This document shows positions 50,950-59,688 of a DNA stretch of 64,000 nt, piece after piece. Location: assembly GCA_015064945.1 (NCBI GenBank), contig SVRF01000001.1, positions 23,115 to 87,114 of the forward strand, read 5' to 3'. Position 1 is the first letter of the stretch. Each line of letters begins with the position of its first letter. The DNA is from Oscillospiraceae bacterium. GTDB lineage: Bacteria > Bacillota > Clostridia > Oscillospirales > CAG-382. The notes beneath the pieces were generated by a model. It did no database searches. It saw only the letters and a program-made list of their open reading frames with translations, and was not told the DNA's origin. The translations under genes and the position numbers were made by a program.

Positions 50950-52041
50950 TCAGTCTGTGTATATTCTAGGCACTCTGCGTGCTATACCGCAAACAATTTC
51001 ATAGTTAATCGTACCGATGATATCTGCCATTTGACTAACCTCGCCGTCTTTGCCGAAGATTATAGCCTCGTCGCCTTCTTTGCATTCGATGTCACTTACG
51101 TCAACCATAAACATATCCATACACACTCTGCCCAAAATGGGTGCCTTTTTCCCGTTTACGGTTACGCTGTATCTGTTTGAAAGCAAACGCGGCATACCGT
51201 CCGCATAACCGAAGGATATAACTGCACGCCTCAGGGGCTTGTCCGTTTTGTAGGTTCTGCCGTAGCTTACCGTATCGCCTGCTTCCAGCTCGCCTACAGC
51301 GGCAATACGTGCAACTACCGTCATCGCCGGGATAAACGGGAACTCGGGCACAGAGCGTTCAAGTCCGTAAAGCCCTATTCCTTGTCGTACCATATCAAGG
51401 TGCATATTCGGAAACCTTAGGGTTGCGGCGCTGTTACAACAATGCCTAAGTCCCGTTTTAAGCCCCAAGGAGTCAAGCTTGTCCGTTACAGCTTTAAAAG
51501 CGTTAAACTGCTTGTAAGTAAAGGCTTCATCTTTATCAGCAACCGCAAAATGGGTAAATATCCCTTCAACTTGCAGGCGCGGGATCCGGTACAAAGGCAC
51601 AATTTGCTTAACACAGGCGTCTGCAAAAGATTTGTCGTGGCAATAAAAACCAAGTCTGCTCATACCGGTATCCACTTTAATATGAATTTTAGGCAAACCG
51701 TCCTTAACAATAGAAACGGCATACTCAACGCTGTCGCAAGCCTGACATAAATCGTTTTCAGTAAGGACAGAGCGTTGCTCTATGGGGGTTTTACCCAAAA
51801 CCAAAATATTGCCCTCAAGACCGTTTTTTCTAAGCTCTGCGCCTTCTTCGGCGGTGGCAACGGCAAAATACCTTACGCCGATATCATATAGCGCCTTGGC
51901 TACGGGCACAGCTCCGTGTCCGTAAGCATCTGCTTTTACAACCGCCAGCATTTGACAAGCGCCTTTTAAAGTTGACATAATGCTTAAAGCGTTGTGTTTG
52001 ATTGCGTTTAAACTTATTTCTGATTTTGCACGGATATTCAT
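50950..52041 (-). CDS. alr: Alanine racemase
   Basis: PLP enzyme making D-alanine for peptidoglycan. In the 363 residues the PLP lysine lies in VKADAYGHG, the opposite catalytic Tyr region is DTVSYGRTY, and the C-terminal domain has GRVCMDMFMVDVSD and ends CGIARRVPRIY. ggagg precedes the ATG, which overlaps the lipoprotein stop as ATGA. In many Firmicutes alr is followed by mazEF-type genes; here mazF is elsewhere in the window. Confidence 0.97.
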   Translation of the reverse strand: MNIRAKSEISLNAIKHNALSIMSTLKGACQMLAVVKADAYGHGAVPVAKALYDIGVRYFAVATAEEGAELRKNGLEGNILVLGKTPIEQRSVLTENDLCQACDSVEYAVSIVKDGLPKIHIKVDTGMSRLGFYCHDKSFADACVKQIVPLYRIPRLQVEGIFTHFAVADKDEAFTYKQFNAFKAVTDKLDSLGLKTGLRHCCNSAATLRFPNMHLDMVRQGIGLYGLERSVPEFPFIPAMTVVARIAAVGELEAGDTVSYGRTYKTDKPLRRAVISFGYADGMPRLLSNRYSVTVNGKKAPILGRVCMDMFMVDVSDIECKEGDEAIIFGKDGEVSQMADIIGTINYEIVCGIARRVPRIYTD

Positions 52042-52523
52042 TCCGTCGCCTCCGATTTAATGTTGTAAATTCTTGTGTCTGTTGTGTCGCTGAATTTTAA
52101 ACTTGAAAGCCGTCCTTGGTATATACAACCTTCCGCTTTTAATCCTTCCGCGTTTGCCTGTATTTTTTCTCCCTTTATGCTTCCTGCCGTTTCCAAAAGT
52201 TCGGTTGCGGCAGAGAAATCTGCAGCACATTCAATAGCTTTCGAAAAAAAGCTTTGTTTTAATCCTTTGTAGTTCGCTTCAAAGCTGACGCCGTCATAGC
52301 TTACTGCTTTTAGACCCGCTATTGTTTCGGGTGAAGTAAAGGTGTATTCCTGATATTCACCGTTCAGCACGGCTGTAAATTCAATATCTGTACCCTCAAG
52401 CTCTACGCAGTATACGCCGCTACGCACAAAGCTTTCTTCGCTGTCTTTTGTTCTGTTGCAAGAATACAGTGTTAGAGTGCAAATGATAAAAAGAATACAA
52501 AGCAAGCGTTTCAATACTATCAC
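52038..52523 (-). CDS. Small lipoprotein of unknown function
   Basis: 161 residues from a GTG start overlapping the nnr stop; a TTG at 52514 is an alternative. The N-terminus is a lipoprotein signal with lipobox LYSC. The mature part is beta-rich (DIEFTAVLNGEYQEYTFTSPE, GLKAVSYDGVSFEANYKGL), loosely like LolA-type lipid-carrier barrels, but I cannot assign a family. It lies between nnr and alr with overlaps on both sides. Confidence 0.75.
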   Translation of the reverse strand: MIVLKRLLCILFIICTLTLYSCNRTKDSEESFVRSGVYCVELEGTDIEFTAVLNGEYQEYTFTSPETIAGLKAVSYDGVSFEANYKGLKQSFFSKAIECAADFSAATELLETAGSIKGEKIQANAEGLKAEGCIYQGRLSSLKFSDTTDTRIYNIKSEATE

Positions 52524-53980
52524 CCAAAATATAGAATTTTACCTGCTTCCTCTGCCAATTCCGAGGGCATCATCGCATAAGCGCCTTTTGTTTTTAAAAG
52601 CCTGTCTGCGGCGGCTCCGTGTATATATACACCTAAAGCAGCGGCGACAAACGGTTCTGCACCTTGTGCACAAAGGGATGCAATAATTCCTGCCAACACG
52701 TCACCGCTACCGCCTTTTGCTAAACCGCTGTTGCCTGTGCGGTTGATATATAAGCTTCCATCAGGGGCGGCAATCACGGTTGCGTTGCCCTTTAAAACGG
52801 TGACAAAGCCGTATGCTTCGGCAAAATTCTTCGTGTGTTTTATTCTGGATGCGTTTACTTCATCGGTACTTACTTCCATCAACCTTGCCATCTCTGCAGG
52901 ATGAGGAGTAATAATCAGCGGGCAGGAAACAGATTTATACAATTCTATGTTGCCTGCAATGCAATTTATTCCGTCTGCATCCAAAACAGTGGCGGTGCTG
53001 ATGTGTTTTAATACCTCGGTAATAATATGATCATAGCTTCTGCCGCATCCGCAACCGATAAGCAAGGCTTTGCATTTTTCGTTAATTAAAGTGTCTGCAT
53101 TTATTGCTTCTTTGATTATCGCTTCAGGTAACATCGTTTTTAGCGGCAATGCGGCGTTTTTATGGGTATAAAGCTTTACCAACCCCGTGCCTGTACGGTA
53201 TGCAGCGTTGCACGCCAAAAATGCGGCACCTGACATATCCTCGTTGCCGCACAGTGCAACAAGAGGGCCGTAGGAACCTTTGTGGCTGTTATCCTGACGC
53301 TTAGGTAATTCACTGATAAACTTTTTACAGTCGGTATAAGCATAGGGAGTGAAGCGGTTTAATATTTCTTCGGGTATACCGATGTCGGCAATAATTACTT
53401 TGCCGCAAAGTTCTTTTGCAGGGTTGCTTAGAAGGGCACATTTGTATGCCGTAAAGCTACAGGTTATATCAGCTTTTACTGCAAGAGGCGGCCTTTCGTC
53501 GCTGTCTGCGTAAAGTCCGCTGGGTAAGTCTGCGGCAATCACAAAAGCGCCGCTTTTATTTATTGCCTCTGCTGCTCGTGCATATTCTCCCCTTAATTCT
53601 CCTTTAAAAGAGAAGCCGAACATACAGTCAACAACGGTATCTGCGCCACCTGGTTCTATAAGCTTGATGTTGCAAAATTGTCCTTTGCTTTCGACGTATA
53701 GTTTGTGGTATTTTATAGCCAAGGGGGAGGTGGGTTTATCAACAGCGCACACTGCAACGCGCAAACCTGCATTTTTTAAAATACAAGCCAATGCATATCC
53801 GTCGCCGCCGTTATTGCCTTTTCCGCACACAATGTAAATATTGTCCTTGTGCCGTCCCTCTGCTTTCAAAATATCAAAAAGCTTTTTTGCGGCGTTTTGC
53901 ATAAGGGTATCCGTATCAAAACCGCAATTTTCATCAATTTCTTTGAACTGCGCCGCAAGATAAACGTTGTTGCTTATCAT
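52520..53980 (-). CDS. nnr: Bifunctional NAD(P)H-hydrate epimerase/dehydratase
   Basis: Repairs hydrated NADH and NADPH. In the 486 residues, the YjeF_N epimerase domain (about 1-205) has CGKGNNGGDGYALA and DCMFGFSFKG, and the ribokinase-like ADP-dependent dehydratase domain (about 225-486) has VTVLKGNATVI and GGSGDVLAGIIASLCAQG. The ATG at 53980 has aagg about 10 bases upstream and overlaps the preceding gene's stop by 4 bases. nnr-alr linkage is common in Firmicutes. Confidence 0.94.
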   Translation of the reverse strand: MISNNVYLAAQFKEIDENCGFDTDTLMQNAAKKLFDILKAEGRHKDNIYIVCGKGNNGGDGYALACILKNAGLRVAVCAVDKPTSPLAIKYHKLYVESKGQFCNIKLIEPGGADTVVDCMFGFSFKGELRGEYARAAEAINKSGAFVIAADLPSGLYADSDERPPLAVKADITCSFTAYKCALLSNPAKELCGKVIIADIGIPEEILNRFTPYAYTDCKKFISELPKRQDNSHKGSYGPLVALCGNEDMSGAAFLACNAAYRTGTGLVKLYTHKNAALPLKTMLPEAIIKEAINADTLINEKCKALLIGCGCGRSYDHIITEVLKHISTATVLDADGINCIAGNIELYKSVSCPLIITPHPAEMARLMEVSTDEVNASRIKHTKNFAEAYGFVTVLKGNATVIAAPDGSLYINRTGNSGLAKGGSGDVLAGIIASLCAQGAEPFVAAALGVYIHGAAADRLLKTKGAYAMMPSELAEEAGKILYFG

Positions 53981-54528
53981 TTTACAGTTACCTTGCAAGC
54001 GGTGCTGTTGTAAAATTTAAACAGCTTTATAAATTTTTGAGGCGCTTCGATGTAAGCCACGTATTTTTTGCCATCTTCATCTTTAAACGCTATGTATACG
54101 ATGTCCGTAGCATCAAAGGAACTTACGCAACTATAAACGGTATCTGCCGTACTTTCCTCATTGGCAGGCTTTCCTTCGTAAGGGGCAATAATGGAAGCGG
54201 AGGAGATTTTTACACTGAATATATCTTTTCTGCTTCTCCCGCCGTAAATCGCTGTGACCGTTAAGTCACCTGTGGCTATCAGGTAATCATATTCTATGCC
54301 GGTATACTTCCAAAAGAACCATATACCGAAGACTTCAAGAACAATAAGCATTACAGAGCTGGGCAATAGTAAAAAGTCCATTTCAATAAGGCTTAAAATT
54401 ACAAAAACACCTACAAATAAGGCAATAGCACCTGCAAACAAACCGAATTTTAAAAGCTTTGTTTTTGCGGTGGGTTTCACAAGCACAGAGTGTTCTGCGT
54501 GGTTGGCGGAGCCTGTTCCTTCATACAT
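53977..54528 (-). CDS. Two-TM protein, DUF6106-like
   Basis: 183 residues. The N-terminal 35 residues are cytosolic. Two helices lie at about 27-75 (KFGLFAGAIALFVGVFVI and LPSSVMLIVLEVFGIWFF). A soluble beta-rich tail has YDYLIATGDLTVTAIYGGRSRKDI split over residues about 80-103 and KKYVAYIEAPQKFIKLF. I associate this with the uncharacterised DUF6106 type, with modest certainty. ggaggt lies 8 bases before the ATG. It heads the nnr-alr run behind a good promoter. Confidence 0.75.
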   Translation of the reverse strand: MYEGTGSANHAEHSVLVKPTAKTKLLKFGLFAGAIALFVGVFVILSLIEMDFLLLPSSVMLIVLEVFGIWFFWKYTGIEYDYLIATGDLTVTAIYGGRSRKDIFSVKISSASIIAPYEGKPANEESTADTVYSCVSSFDATDIVYIAFKDEDGKKYVAYIEAPQKFIKLFKFYNSTACKVTVK

Positions 54529-54558
54529 AATCTTGTACCTCCAAACATCATTTTCTAT

Positions 54559-54587
54559 AGAATAACACAAAGGCTTTTGATTTTCAA
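54559..54587 (-). promoter_or_regulatory. Sigma-A promoter of the nnr-alr run
   Basis: On the minus strand, -35 TTGAAA (54582-54587), -10 TATTCT (54559-54564), spacer 17. Confidence 0.72.
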
Positions 54588-54609
54588 CAGCTTAAACCAT
54601 AAAATTTAT

Positions 54610-55281
54610 TTAGCAGCCGCAAAGATTTGTACCGAAGCATTCCTCGGTAACACAGTTTAGCCGACCATCGATTATTACCGGGATAAGATAGCGGTAAGGG
54701 TATCCTTTGGCGAATAAGCCGTAGACCGTTCCGTCGTCCGATTGCGTAAAGCTTTGTATGTTTACGCATCGAGGCAATATGCAATTGCTTATGCTTCCGT
54801 TACAACTTCTGTATTGAATGGTATCTCTGTATCCGTCATTAAAGGCAATAAGCAAGCCGTTGTGATAGGGGAATGCGGCAATGAAATCTGTATTTTCACG
54901 GTTGCTTGTGGCAATGGTTTCGCCAATACTGCCGTCTCCGTTGGCGATAACAATTTTTTTTCGATATGTCAAAAGCAGTTTACGCCCGCAGGTTATATAT
55001 GCTGTCAACAATGTCCCCTCCGCACAGGGAGGGCAGATGCTGCCTATTTCATTAAAACAGTTATCAAGTATAAAAATTTTATTACCGCAATTTCCTTCGG
55101 TTGCCAACAGACAGTTGCAGTCTGAGGATAAGAAGCGATAAGGTCTGAATGAGTTGTACGTGCAACCTTCGGTAATGTTTTTTATAATACAGTCAAAGCC
55201 GTTTACCGCAAATATACAATTGCCGGAAAACGTTGCACCGCTAGCGGCACCGCAGTTAGAAATTATTATCGGTATAGCCAT
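54610..55281 (-). CDS. Cysteine-rich protein of unknown function
   Basis: 223 residues with about 18 cysteines spread through the chain (ISNCG, GNCIF, FDCII, EGCTY, SDCNC, PPC, ending LCGC). There is no signal peptide or membrane helix. Repeated short beta-like blocks such as GNKIFILDNCFNEIG and TYRKKIVIANGDGSIGE suggest a propeller or beta-repeat protein reading like a Kelch or WD-type chain. A good aaaggtgag lies upstream of the ATG. A spore-coat or metal-binding role is conceivable but unsupported. I recognise no family. Confidence 0.65.
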   Translation of the reverse strand: MAIPIIISNCGAASGATFSGNCIFAVNGFDCIIKNITEGCTYNSFRPYRFLSSDCNCLLATEGNCGNKIFILDNCFNEIGSICPPCAEGTLLTAYITCGRKLLLTYRKKIVIANGDGSIGETIATSNRENTDFIAAFPYHNGLLIAFNDGYRDTIQYRSCNGSISNCILPRCVNIQSFTQSDDGTVYGLFAKGYPYRYLIPVIIDGRLNCVTEECFGTNLCGC

Positions 55282-55400
55282 TTCTACAGTCTCACCTTTC
55301 TGTGAAAAATACAGGAATTTATATTTGGTTTACAATAAAATTATATGTTAATGTATAGAGATTTGCTAAGTCTGTAAATTTAAGTAAAACGAGGTAAGCT

Positions 55401-57107
55401 ATGTATAAAAACAGAAAAAAGAATTATCCTTACTATGAGGTGCGTCCCTGCGACAGTATACGTATGTTGGTAGATTCTTCAGCAAACCTTTTTGCTGATA
55501 AAGATGCGTTCAGATATAGGAAGGATGGTAGTGATCGTTCTGTAAAATACAGCGAATTTAAAATTCAAGTTGACTGTCTCGGCACGGCTTTGTATAGCCT
55601 TGGCATAGGAAAAAGTCACATTTCCGTTATTGGTGACAATTGTTATCCCTGGGTATTGTCTTATGTCACCTGTTTAATATCTGAGGCGGTTGTTACTCCT
55701 ATAGATAAAGAGCTTTCTACTGAAGAAATAGCCAACATATTGGTGCATTCAGAGTGCGAGGCTATCTTTTTCACCAATTCTGTAAGCAAAAAAATCGAGG
55801 AGATAAAAAGCAGCCTTGATTGTATAAAAACATTTATTCTTATGGACGGTGTCGCATCGTCTGTAGGAGATGTTAAAAATGTTGATGAATTGCTTCAGCA
55901 CGGTCAGCGCTTGCTCGAAGAAGGTGATACACGTTTTATGGACGTGGTTCCCGATATGTACGGATTGAAGCAGTTGGTTTATACATCGGGTACTACCGGC
56001 AAAAGCAAAGGCGTTATGCTTTCTCAGGATACACTTTGTTTTAACGTTGTAAAAAGTCAGGAGCTGATGAATATTACGGAGCGTGCGTTGTCTGTTTTGC
56101 CCTATAACCATTGTTATGAGGCGACTTGCGGCTTGCTTACAATGCTTCACCACGGTATGACTATATGCATCAACGAAAGCTTGCGCACAATCCTTCCCAA
56201 TTTTAAAAAGTATAAGCCTACGGAAATGCAAATCGTACCCCTTTATGCAGAAAACTTCTACAGGCGTATAAAGGCTACTATAGAGGATAAAGGTTTAACC
56301 AAGAAGTTTGAAAAGGGAATAAAAATTAGCAATCTGCTGTTAAAAATTGGCATTGACAAGAGAAGGAGTATGTTTAAAGACATACACGAAACTTTCGGGG
56401 GAGAGCTTGTTTCCTTCATTTGCGGCGGAGCGCCTTTGAAAAGTCACATAACGGAATTTTTTGAAAGCATAGGCATCGTTATGATAAATGGATATGGGAT
56501 TACCGAATGCGGTCCTCTTATTTCAATAAACCGGCCTGAGTATTATAATTTTGCTTCCGTTGGTTTGCCCCTGAAGGATACTATTGTTAAGATTTATGAG
56601 CCTAACGAAGACGGAGAAGGCGAAATTATAGTAAAAGGCAGAAATGTGATGCTTGGTTATTATAAAAACCCCGAAGCCACCAAGGCGGTAATTATAGACG
56701 GTTTCTTCCACACGGGTGATGTCGGTAAGATAGACAAAGATGGTTTTGTTTACATAACCGGCAGAAAGAAAAATCTTATCGTTCTTAAAAACGGCAAAAA
56801 TATATATCCCGAAGAAATAGAAGAACAGCTTATGGATATTCCTTTTATATCTGAGGTTGTGGTGTTTTCCGCAAAGGCGGCAGATCTTAATGGAAAGGCT
56901 CTTGGTGCGGAAATATACCCAAGTTATGAATATGCGTCAAGTCAAGGGGTTGAAAACGTGGAAGATGAGATAAAAAAAGCTATAGGAGAATTCAACAAAA
57001 AACAACCACCTTACAGAGTTATAAAACAACTGGTGTTTAGAGATACCGAGTTTGAAAAGACTACCACAAAAAAGATTAAACGTACTTATGATGCAAAGGC
57101 AGAGTGA
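55401..57107 (+). CDS. Long-chain acyl-CoA synthetase (AMP-binding family)
   Basis: Activates a fatty acid to acyl-CoA through an acyl-adenylate. The 568 residues include the P-loop YTSGTTGKSKGVML, GYGITECGPL, the hinge GDVGKIDKDGFVYITGRKK, and KNIYPEEIEEQL, while the C-terminal catalytic lysine lies in EKTTTKKIKR. It resembles FadD-like enzymes, and the chain length is not readable. gaggtaa precedes the ATG. The stop overlaps a possible GTG start of the SGNH lipoprotein gene, so the two are co-transcribed; lipid remodelling is a reasonable shared theme. Confidence 0.9.
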   Translation: MYKNRKKNYPYYEVRPCDSIRMLVDSSANLFADKDAFRYRKDGSDRSVKYSEFKIQVDCLGTALYSLGIGKSHISVIGDNCYPWVLSYVTCLISEAVVTPIDKELSTEEIANILVHSECEAIFFTNSVSKKIEEIKSSLDCIKTFILMDGVASSVGDVKNVDELLQHGQRLLEEGDTRFMDVVPDMYGLKQLVYTSGTTGKSKGVMLSQDTLCFNVVKSQELMNITERALSVLPYNHCYEATCGLLTMLHHGMTICINESLRTILPNFKKYKPTEMQIVPLYAENFYRRIKATIEDKGLTKKFEKGIKISNLLLKIGIDKRRSMFKDIHETFGGELVSFICGGAPLKSHITEFFESIGIVMINGYGITECGPLISINRPEYYNFASVGLPLKDTIVKIYEPNEDGEGEIIVKGRNVMLGYYKNPEATKAVIIDGFFHTGDVGKIDKDGFVYITGRKKNLIVLKNGKNIYPEEIEEQLMDIPFISEVVVFSAKAADLNGKALGAEIYPSYEYASSQGVENVEDEIKKAIGEFNKKQPPYRVIKQLVFRDTEFEKTTTKKIKRTYDAKAE

Positions 57108-57115
57108 ATATTTCG

Positions 57116-58195
57116 ATGAAAACAAAAATTTTTAAAATCTTGGCTGTTTTATTATGTATTTGTTTTGTTTTTTGCTCTTGCGAAAAGCAAAGCGGCAAAG
57201 ATTATAGCTCTTCAGCTTCTCAATTTGAAGAAAGCGAAGCAGAACAAAGCTTTAGCAAAGAGGATAGCGAAGAAAGTGTTTTCGAGAGTTCTTATGAAAG
57301 CGGCGAGACTATAGAGTCAAAAGAAGAAATCGTGTCAGAAGACAGTTCCTCGGGCGGTTCGGTTTCTGCTTTTGCGCAGTCAAAATTTTTCGGTATGGAA
57401 ACGTTGAATTATGTTGCTCTGGGTGACTCAATTGCAAGAGGCTATGGCTTGGAAAACCCAGAGAAAGAATGCTATCCTGCTCGGTTGACAAAAGCTTTAA
57501 CGACGGTTCTCGAGGGAACTACCGTAAACTACACCAATTATGCTGTTGACGGTATGACCACCCAAGGGCTTATAGAGCTTTTGGAAAACGGTGCCGATGC
57601 GATTGACAGCGCTGATTTGATAACGATATGTATAGGGGCTAATAATCTTTTGCACAATTTTCTCGAGGTTGTGGAAAAACATATGCCTTCCATGGTCTCT
57701 TCGTCAGGCTCTGTAAGCCAAAATGAAATGCAAAGTTCTGCCTTTGTCGATGCTGTTAAAGCTATACAGGCAGAGGTAGAAAGTGAAGAGTTTGCTGTTC
57801 TTATGAACGAAGGAGTAGAACAGCTGAAAGTAGACCTCGTTTATATCATTGAAGAGTTGAATAGACGCGCGCCTAATGCAGATATAGTTATAACAACGGT
57901 TTACAGCCCCTACAACGGCATTAGGTTGTCCTTGCCTTATCTGGGGATAGACTTTGATATGGGTGCAGTTTCTGACCGTTGGGTTTCAGCGCTTGACGCG
58001 GAGATTATTCGTATAGCGAGAGAAAAGAATTGCACCTTGGTTGAAGCATACGAACCGTTTGAAGATAAAGGTGGTCTTGTTAACGCCGCTTTAAGTTTTA
58101 TACCCTTTAATTTCAATTTTGACCCTCACCCAAACTTGAAAGGGCATATTGAGCTTTCAAATCTGCATTTGACGGCTATAAAAGAAATTGAATAA
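57116..58195 (+). CDS. SGNH/GDSL-type esterase lipoprotein
   Basis: 359 residues with lipobox FCSC, then an acidic Ser/Glu linker (about residues 25-80), then an SGNH hydrolase domain: block I ALGDSIARGYG with the nucleophile Ser, block III CIGANNLLHNF, and block V FDPHPNLKGH with the Asp-His pair. It acts at the outer surface as an esterase or lipase, and the substrate is unknown. ATG at 57116 is used. GTG at 57104, overlapping the acyl-CoA synthetase stop as GTGA, is an alternative start. Confidence 0.88.
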   Translation: MKTKIFKILAVLLCICFVFCSCEKQSGKDYSSSASQFEESEAEQSFSKEDSEESVFESSYESGETIESKEEIVSEDSSSGGSVSAFAQSKFFGMETLNYVALGDSIARGYGLENPEKECYPARLTKALTTVLEGTTVNYTNYAVDGMTTQGLIELLENGADAIDSADLITICIGANNLLHNFLEVVEKHMPSMVSSSGSVSQNEMQSSAFVDAVKAIQAEVESEEFAVLMNEGVEQLKVDLVYIIEELNRRAPNADIVITTVYSPYNGIRLSLPYLGIDFDMGAVSDRWVSALDAEIIRIAREKNCTLVEAYEPFEDKGGLVNAALSFIPFNFNFDPHPNLKGHIELSNLHLTAIKEIE

Positions 58196-58200
58196 TTTTT

Positions 58201-58233
58201 GCCCTGCCCGTAAAAAAGGCAGGGCTTTGTATT
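58201..58233 (+). terminator. Rho-independent terminator of the SGNH gene
   Basis: gccctgcc (58201-58208) pairs with ggcagggc (58218-58225), followed by tttgtatt. Confidence 0.8.
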
Positions 58234-58252
58234 AAAAAGTTTTCAAAAATTA

Positions 58253-58281
58253 TTGATATTCTTTTGTCATAATTGTATAAT
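58253..58281 (+). promoter_or_regulatory. Sigma-A promoter of the rhamnose operon
   Basis: -35 TTGATA (58253-58258), -10 TATAAT (58276-58281), spacer 17. An ideal aggagg lies before the rhaB ATG. Confidence 0.85.
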
Positions 58282-58287
58282 ACAATT
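58271..58287 (+). promoter_or_regulatory. Perfect 17-bp palindrome over the rhaB -10 (possible operator)
   Basis: aattgtat (58271-58278) and atacaatt (58280-58287) are perfect inverted repeats around base 58279. The palindrome covers the -10 box, where a bound repressor would block polymerase. No regulator gene is in the window. Confidence 0.5.
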
Positions 58288-58304
58288 ACGATAGGAGGCT
58301 AATT

Positions 58305-59684
58305 ATGGTTTATCATCTTGCTATAGATATCGGCGCTTCGGGCGGCAGGCACATTTTAGGTTGTATTGATCAAGGTGTGCTTAAGACCGAAGAGGTATAT
58401 CGTTTTGAAAACGGTATAAAAAGTTTGGACAACAAGCTTGTTTGGGATACGGAAAAATTGATATCACAAGTTATAAAAGGTATCGCAAAGTGCAAAGAAC
58501 TTGGCGTTATTCCGCAAACTGTTGCAATTGATACTTGGGGCGTTGACTATGTTCTTTTGGATGCAAAAGGGAAAGAGATTTTGCCAGTATACGCTTATCG
58601 TGACGGAGAAACTACTTTTGTTCAGGAAGAAGTGGATACCGTTGTATCGAGGGACGAGCTTTACGCTGTGACGGGTATACAACATCAAAATTTTAATACC
58701 GTGTACAGGCTGTATTGCGATAAAAAAGCAGGTAGGCTTGACAATGCGGAAGTTATGCTTATGATGCCCGAGTATTTATCTTATAAACTTACGGGTAAAA
58801 TAGGGCATGAATACACCAATGCAACAACTACAAACCTCGTAAATGCCGCAAAACGCGACTGGGACCGTGATTTGATATCACGTTTGGGCTTACCGCAAAA
58901 GCTTTTTGGGACAATAGAACAGCCGCCTTTTTATTTGGGAGAATTAACCGCCGAAGTAGCAGGACAAGTGGGTTACAATGCTTCTGTTTTGTTGTGCCCA
59001 AGTCACGATACGGCGTCTGCAGTTGCGGCATGTCCTATGTTTGGAGCGGGTGCTTATATCAGCTCAGGCACTTGGAGCTTGGTGGGCACCGAAAATAAAG
59101 AGCCCGTATTAAGCGAAGCAGCAAAAGAGGCTAACCTTACAAATGAGGGCGGCGTGTTTGGCACGTATCGTTTTTTAAAAAACATAATGGGTATGTGGAT
59201 TTTTCAAGGGATCCGCAGAAGTGTAAACAGACAATACAGTTATGATGAGATGATGGCGCTTGCAGAGCAAAGCGATTATGAGGGCGTTTTTGACCCCAAC
59301 GACAGCAGTTTGACAGCGCCCTCTGATATGCTTTCGGCTATACGAAAGCTTCTTGGCAACCAAGATTTACCGCTTGGTGATGTGCTGGCATCCGTGTATA
59401 ATTCCTTGGCTTCTTGCTATGCACGTACAATAGCTGAAATTGAAAATATATCACATAGGCGTTTTGACGCGGTGCATATAATAGGCGGTGGAAGCAAAGA
59501 TGCTTATCTTAATAAGCTTACCGCCAAGTATACAGGGAAAGCAGTTATTGCAGGCCCTGTGGAAGCTACCGCCATCGGGAATTTAATCAGTCAGTGTATG
59601 TATTGTGACCGTGCACTTGACTTGGATGCTGCGCGCGAACTTGTAAGAAAATCATTTAATATAACCAAAATAGACGAGGAGTAA
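58305..59684 (+). CDS. rhaB: Rhamnulokinase
   Basis: FGGY-family kinase phosphorylating L-rhamnulose at C1. In the 459 residues the N-terminal phosphate-binding strand is AIDIGASGGRHILG, VAIDTWGVDYVLLD follows, ISSGTWSLVGTE is typical of rhamnulokinase, and HIIGGGSKDAYLNKLTA is the C-terminal adenosine motif. It is the first gene of rhaB-rhaA-rhaD. The palindrome on its promoter suggests rhamnose-responsive repression. Confidence 0.94.
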   Translation: MVYHLAIDIGASGGRHILGCIDQGVLKTEEVYRFENGIKSLDNKLVWDTEKLISQVIKGIAKCKELGVIPQTVAIDTWGVDYVLLDAKGKEILPVYAYRDGETTFVQEEVDTVVSRDELYAVTGIQHQNFNTVYRLYCDKKAGRLDNAEVMLMMPEYLSYKLTGKIGHEYTNATTTNLVNAAKRDWDRDLISRLGLPQKLFGTIEQPPFYLGELTAEVAGQVGYNASVLLCPSHDTASAVAACPMFGAGAYISSGTWSLVGTENKEPVLSEAAKEANLTNEGGVFGTYRFLKNIMGMWIFQGIRRSVNRQYSYDEMMALAEQSDYEGVFDPNDSSLTAPSDMLSAIRKLLGNQDLPLGDVLASVYNSLASCYARTIAEIENISHRRFDAVHIIGGGSKDAYLNKLTAKYTGKAVIAGPVEATAIGNLISQCMYCDRALDLDAARELVRKSFNITKIDEE

Positions 59685-59688
59685 TTAT

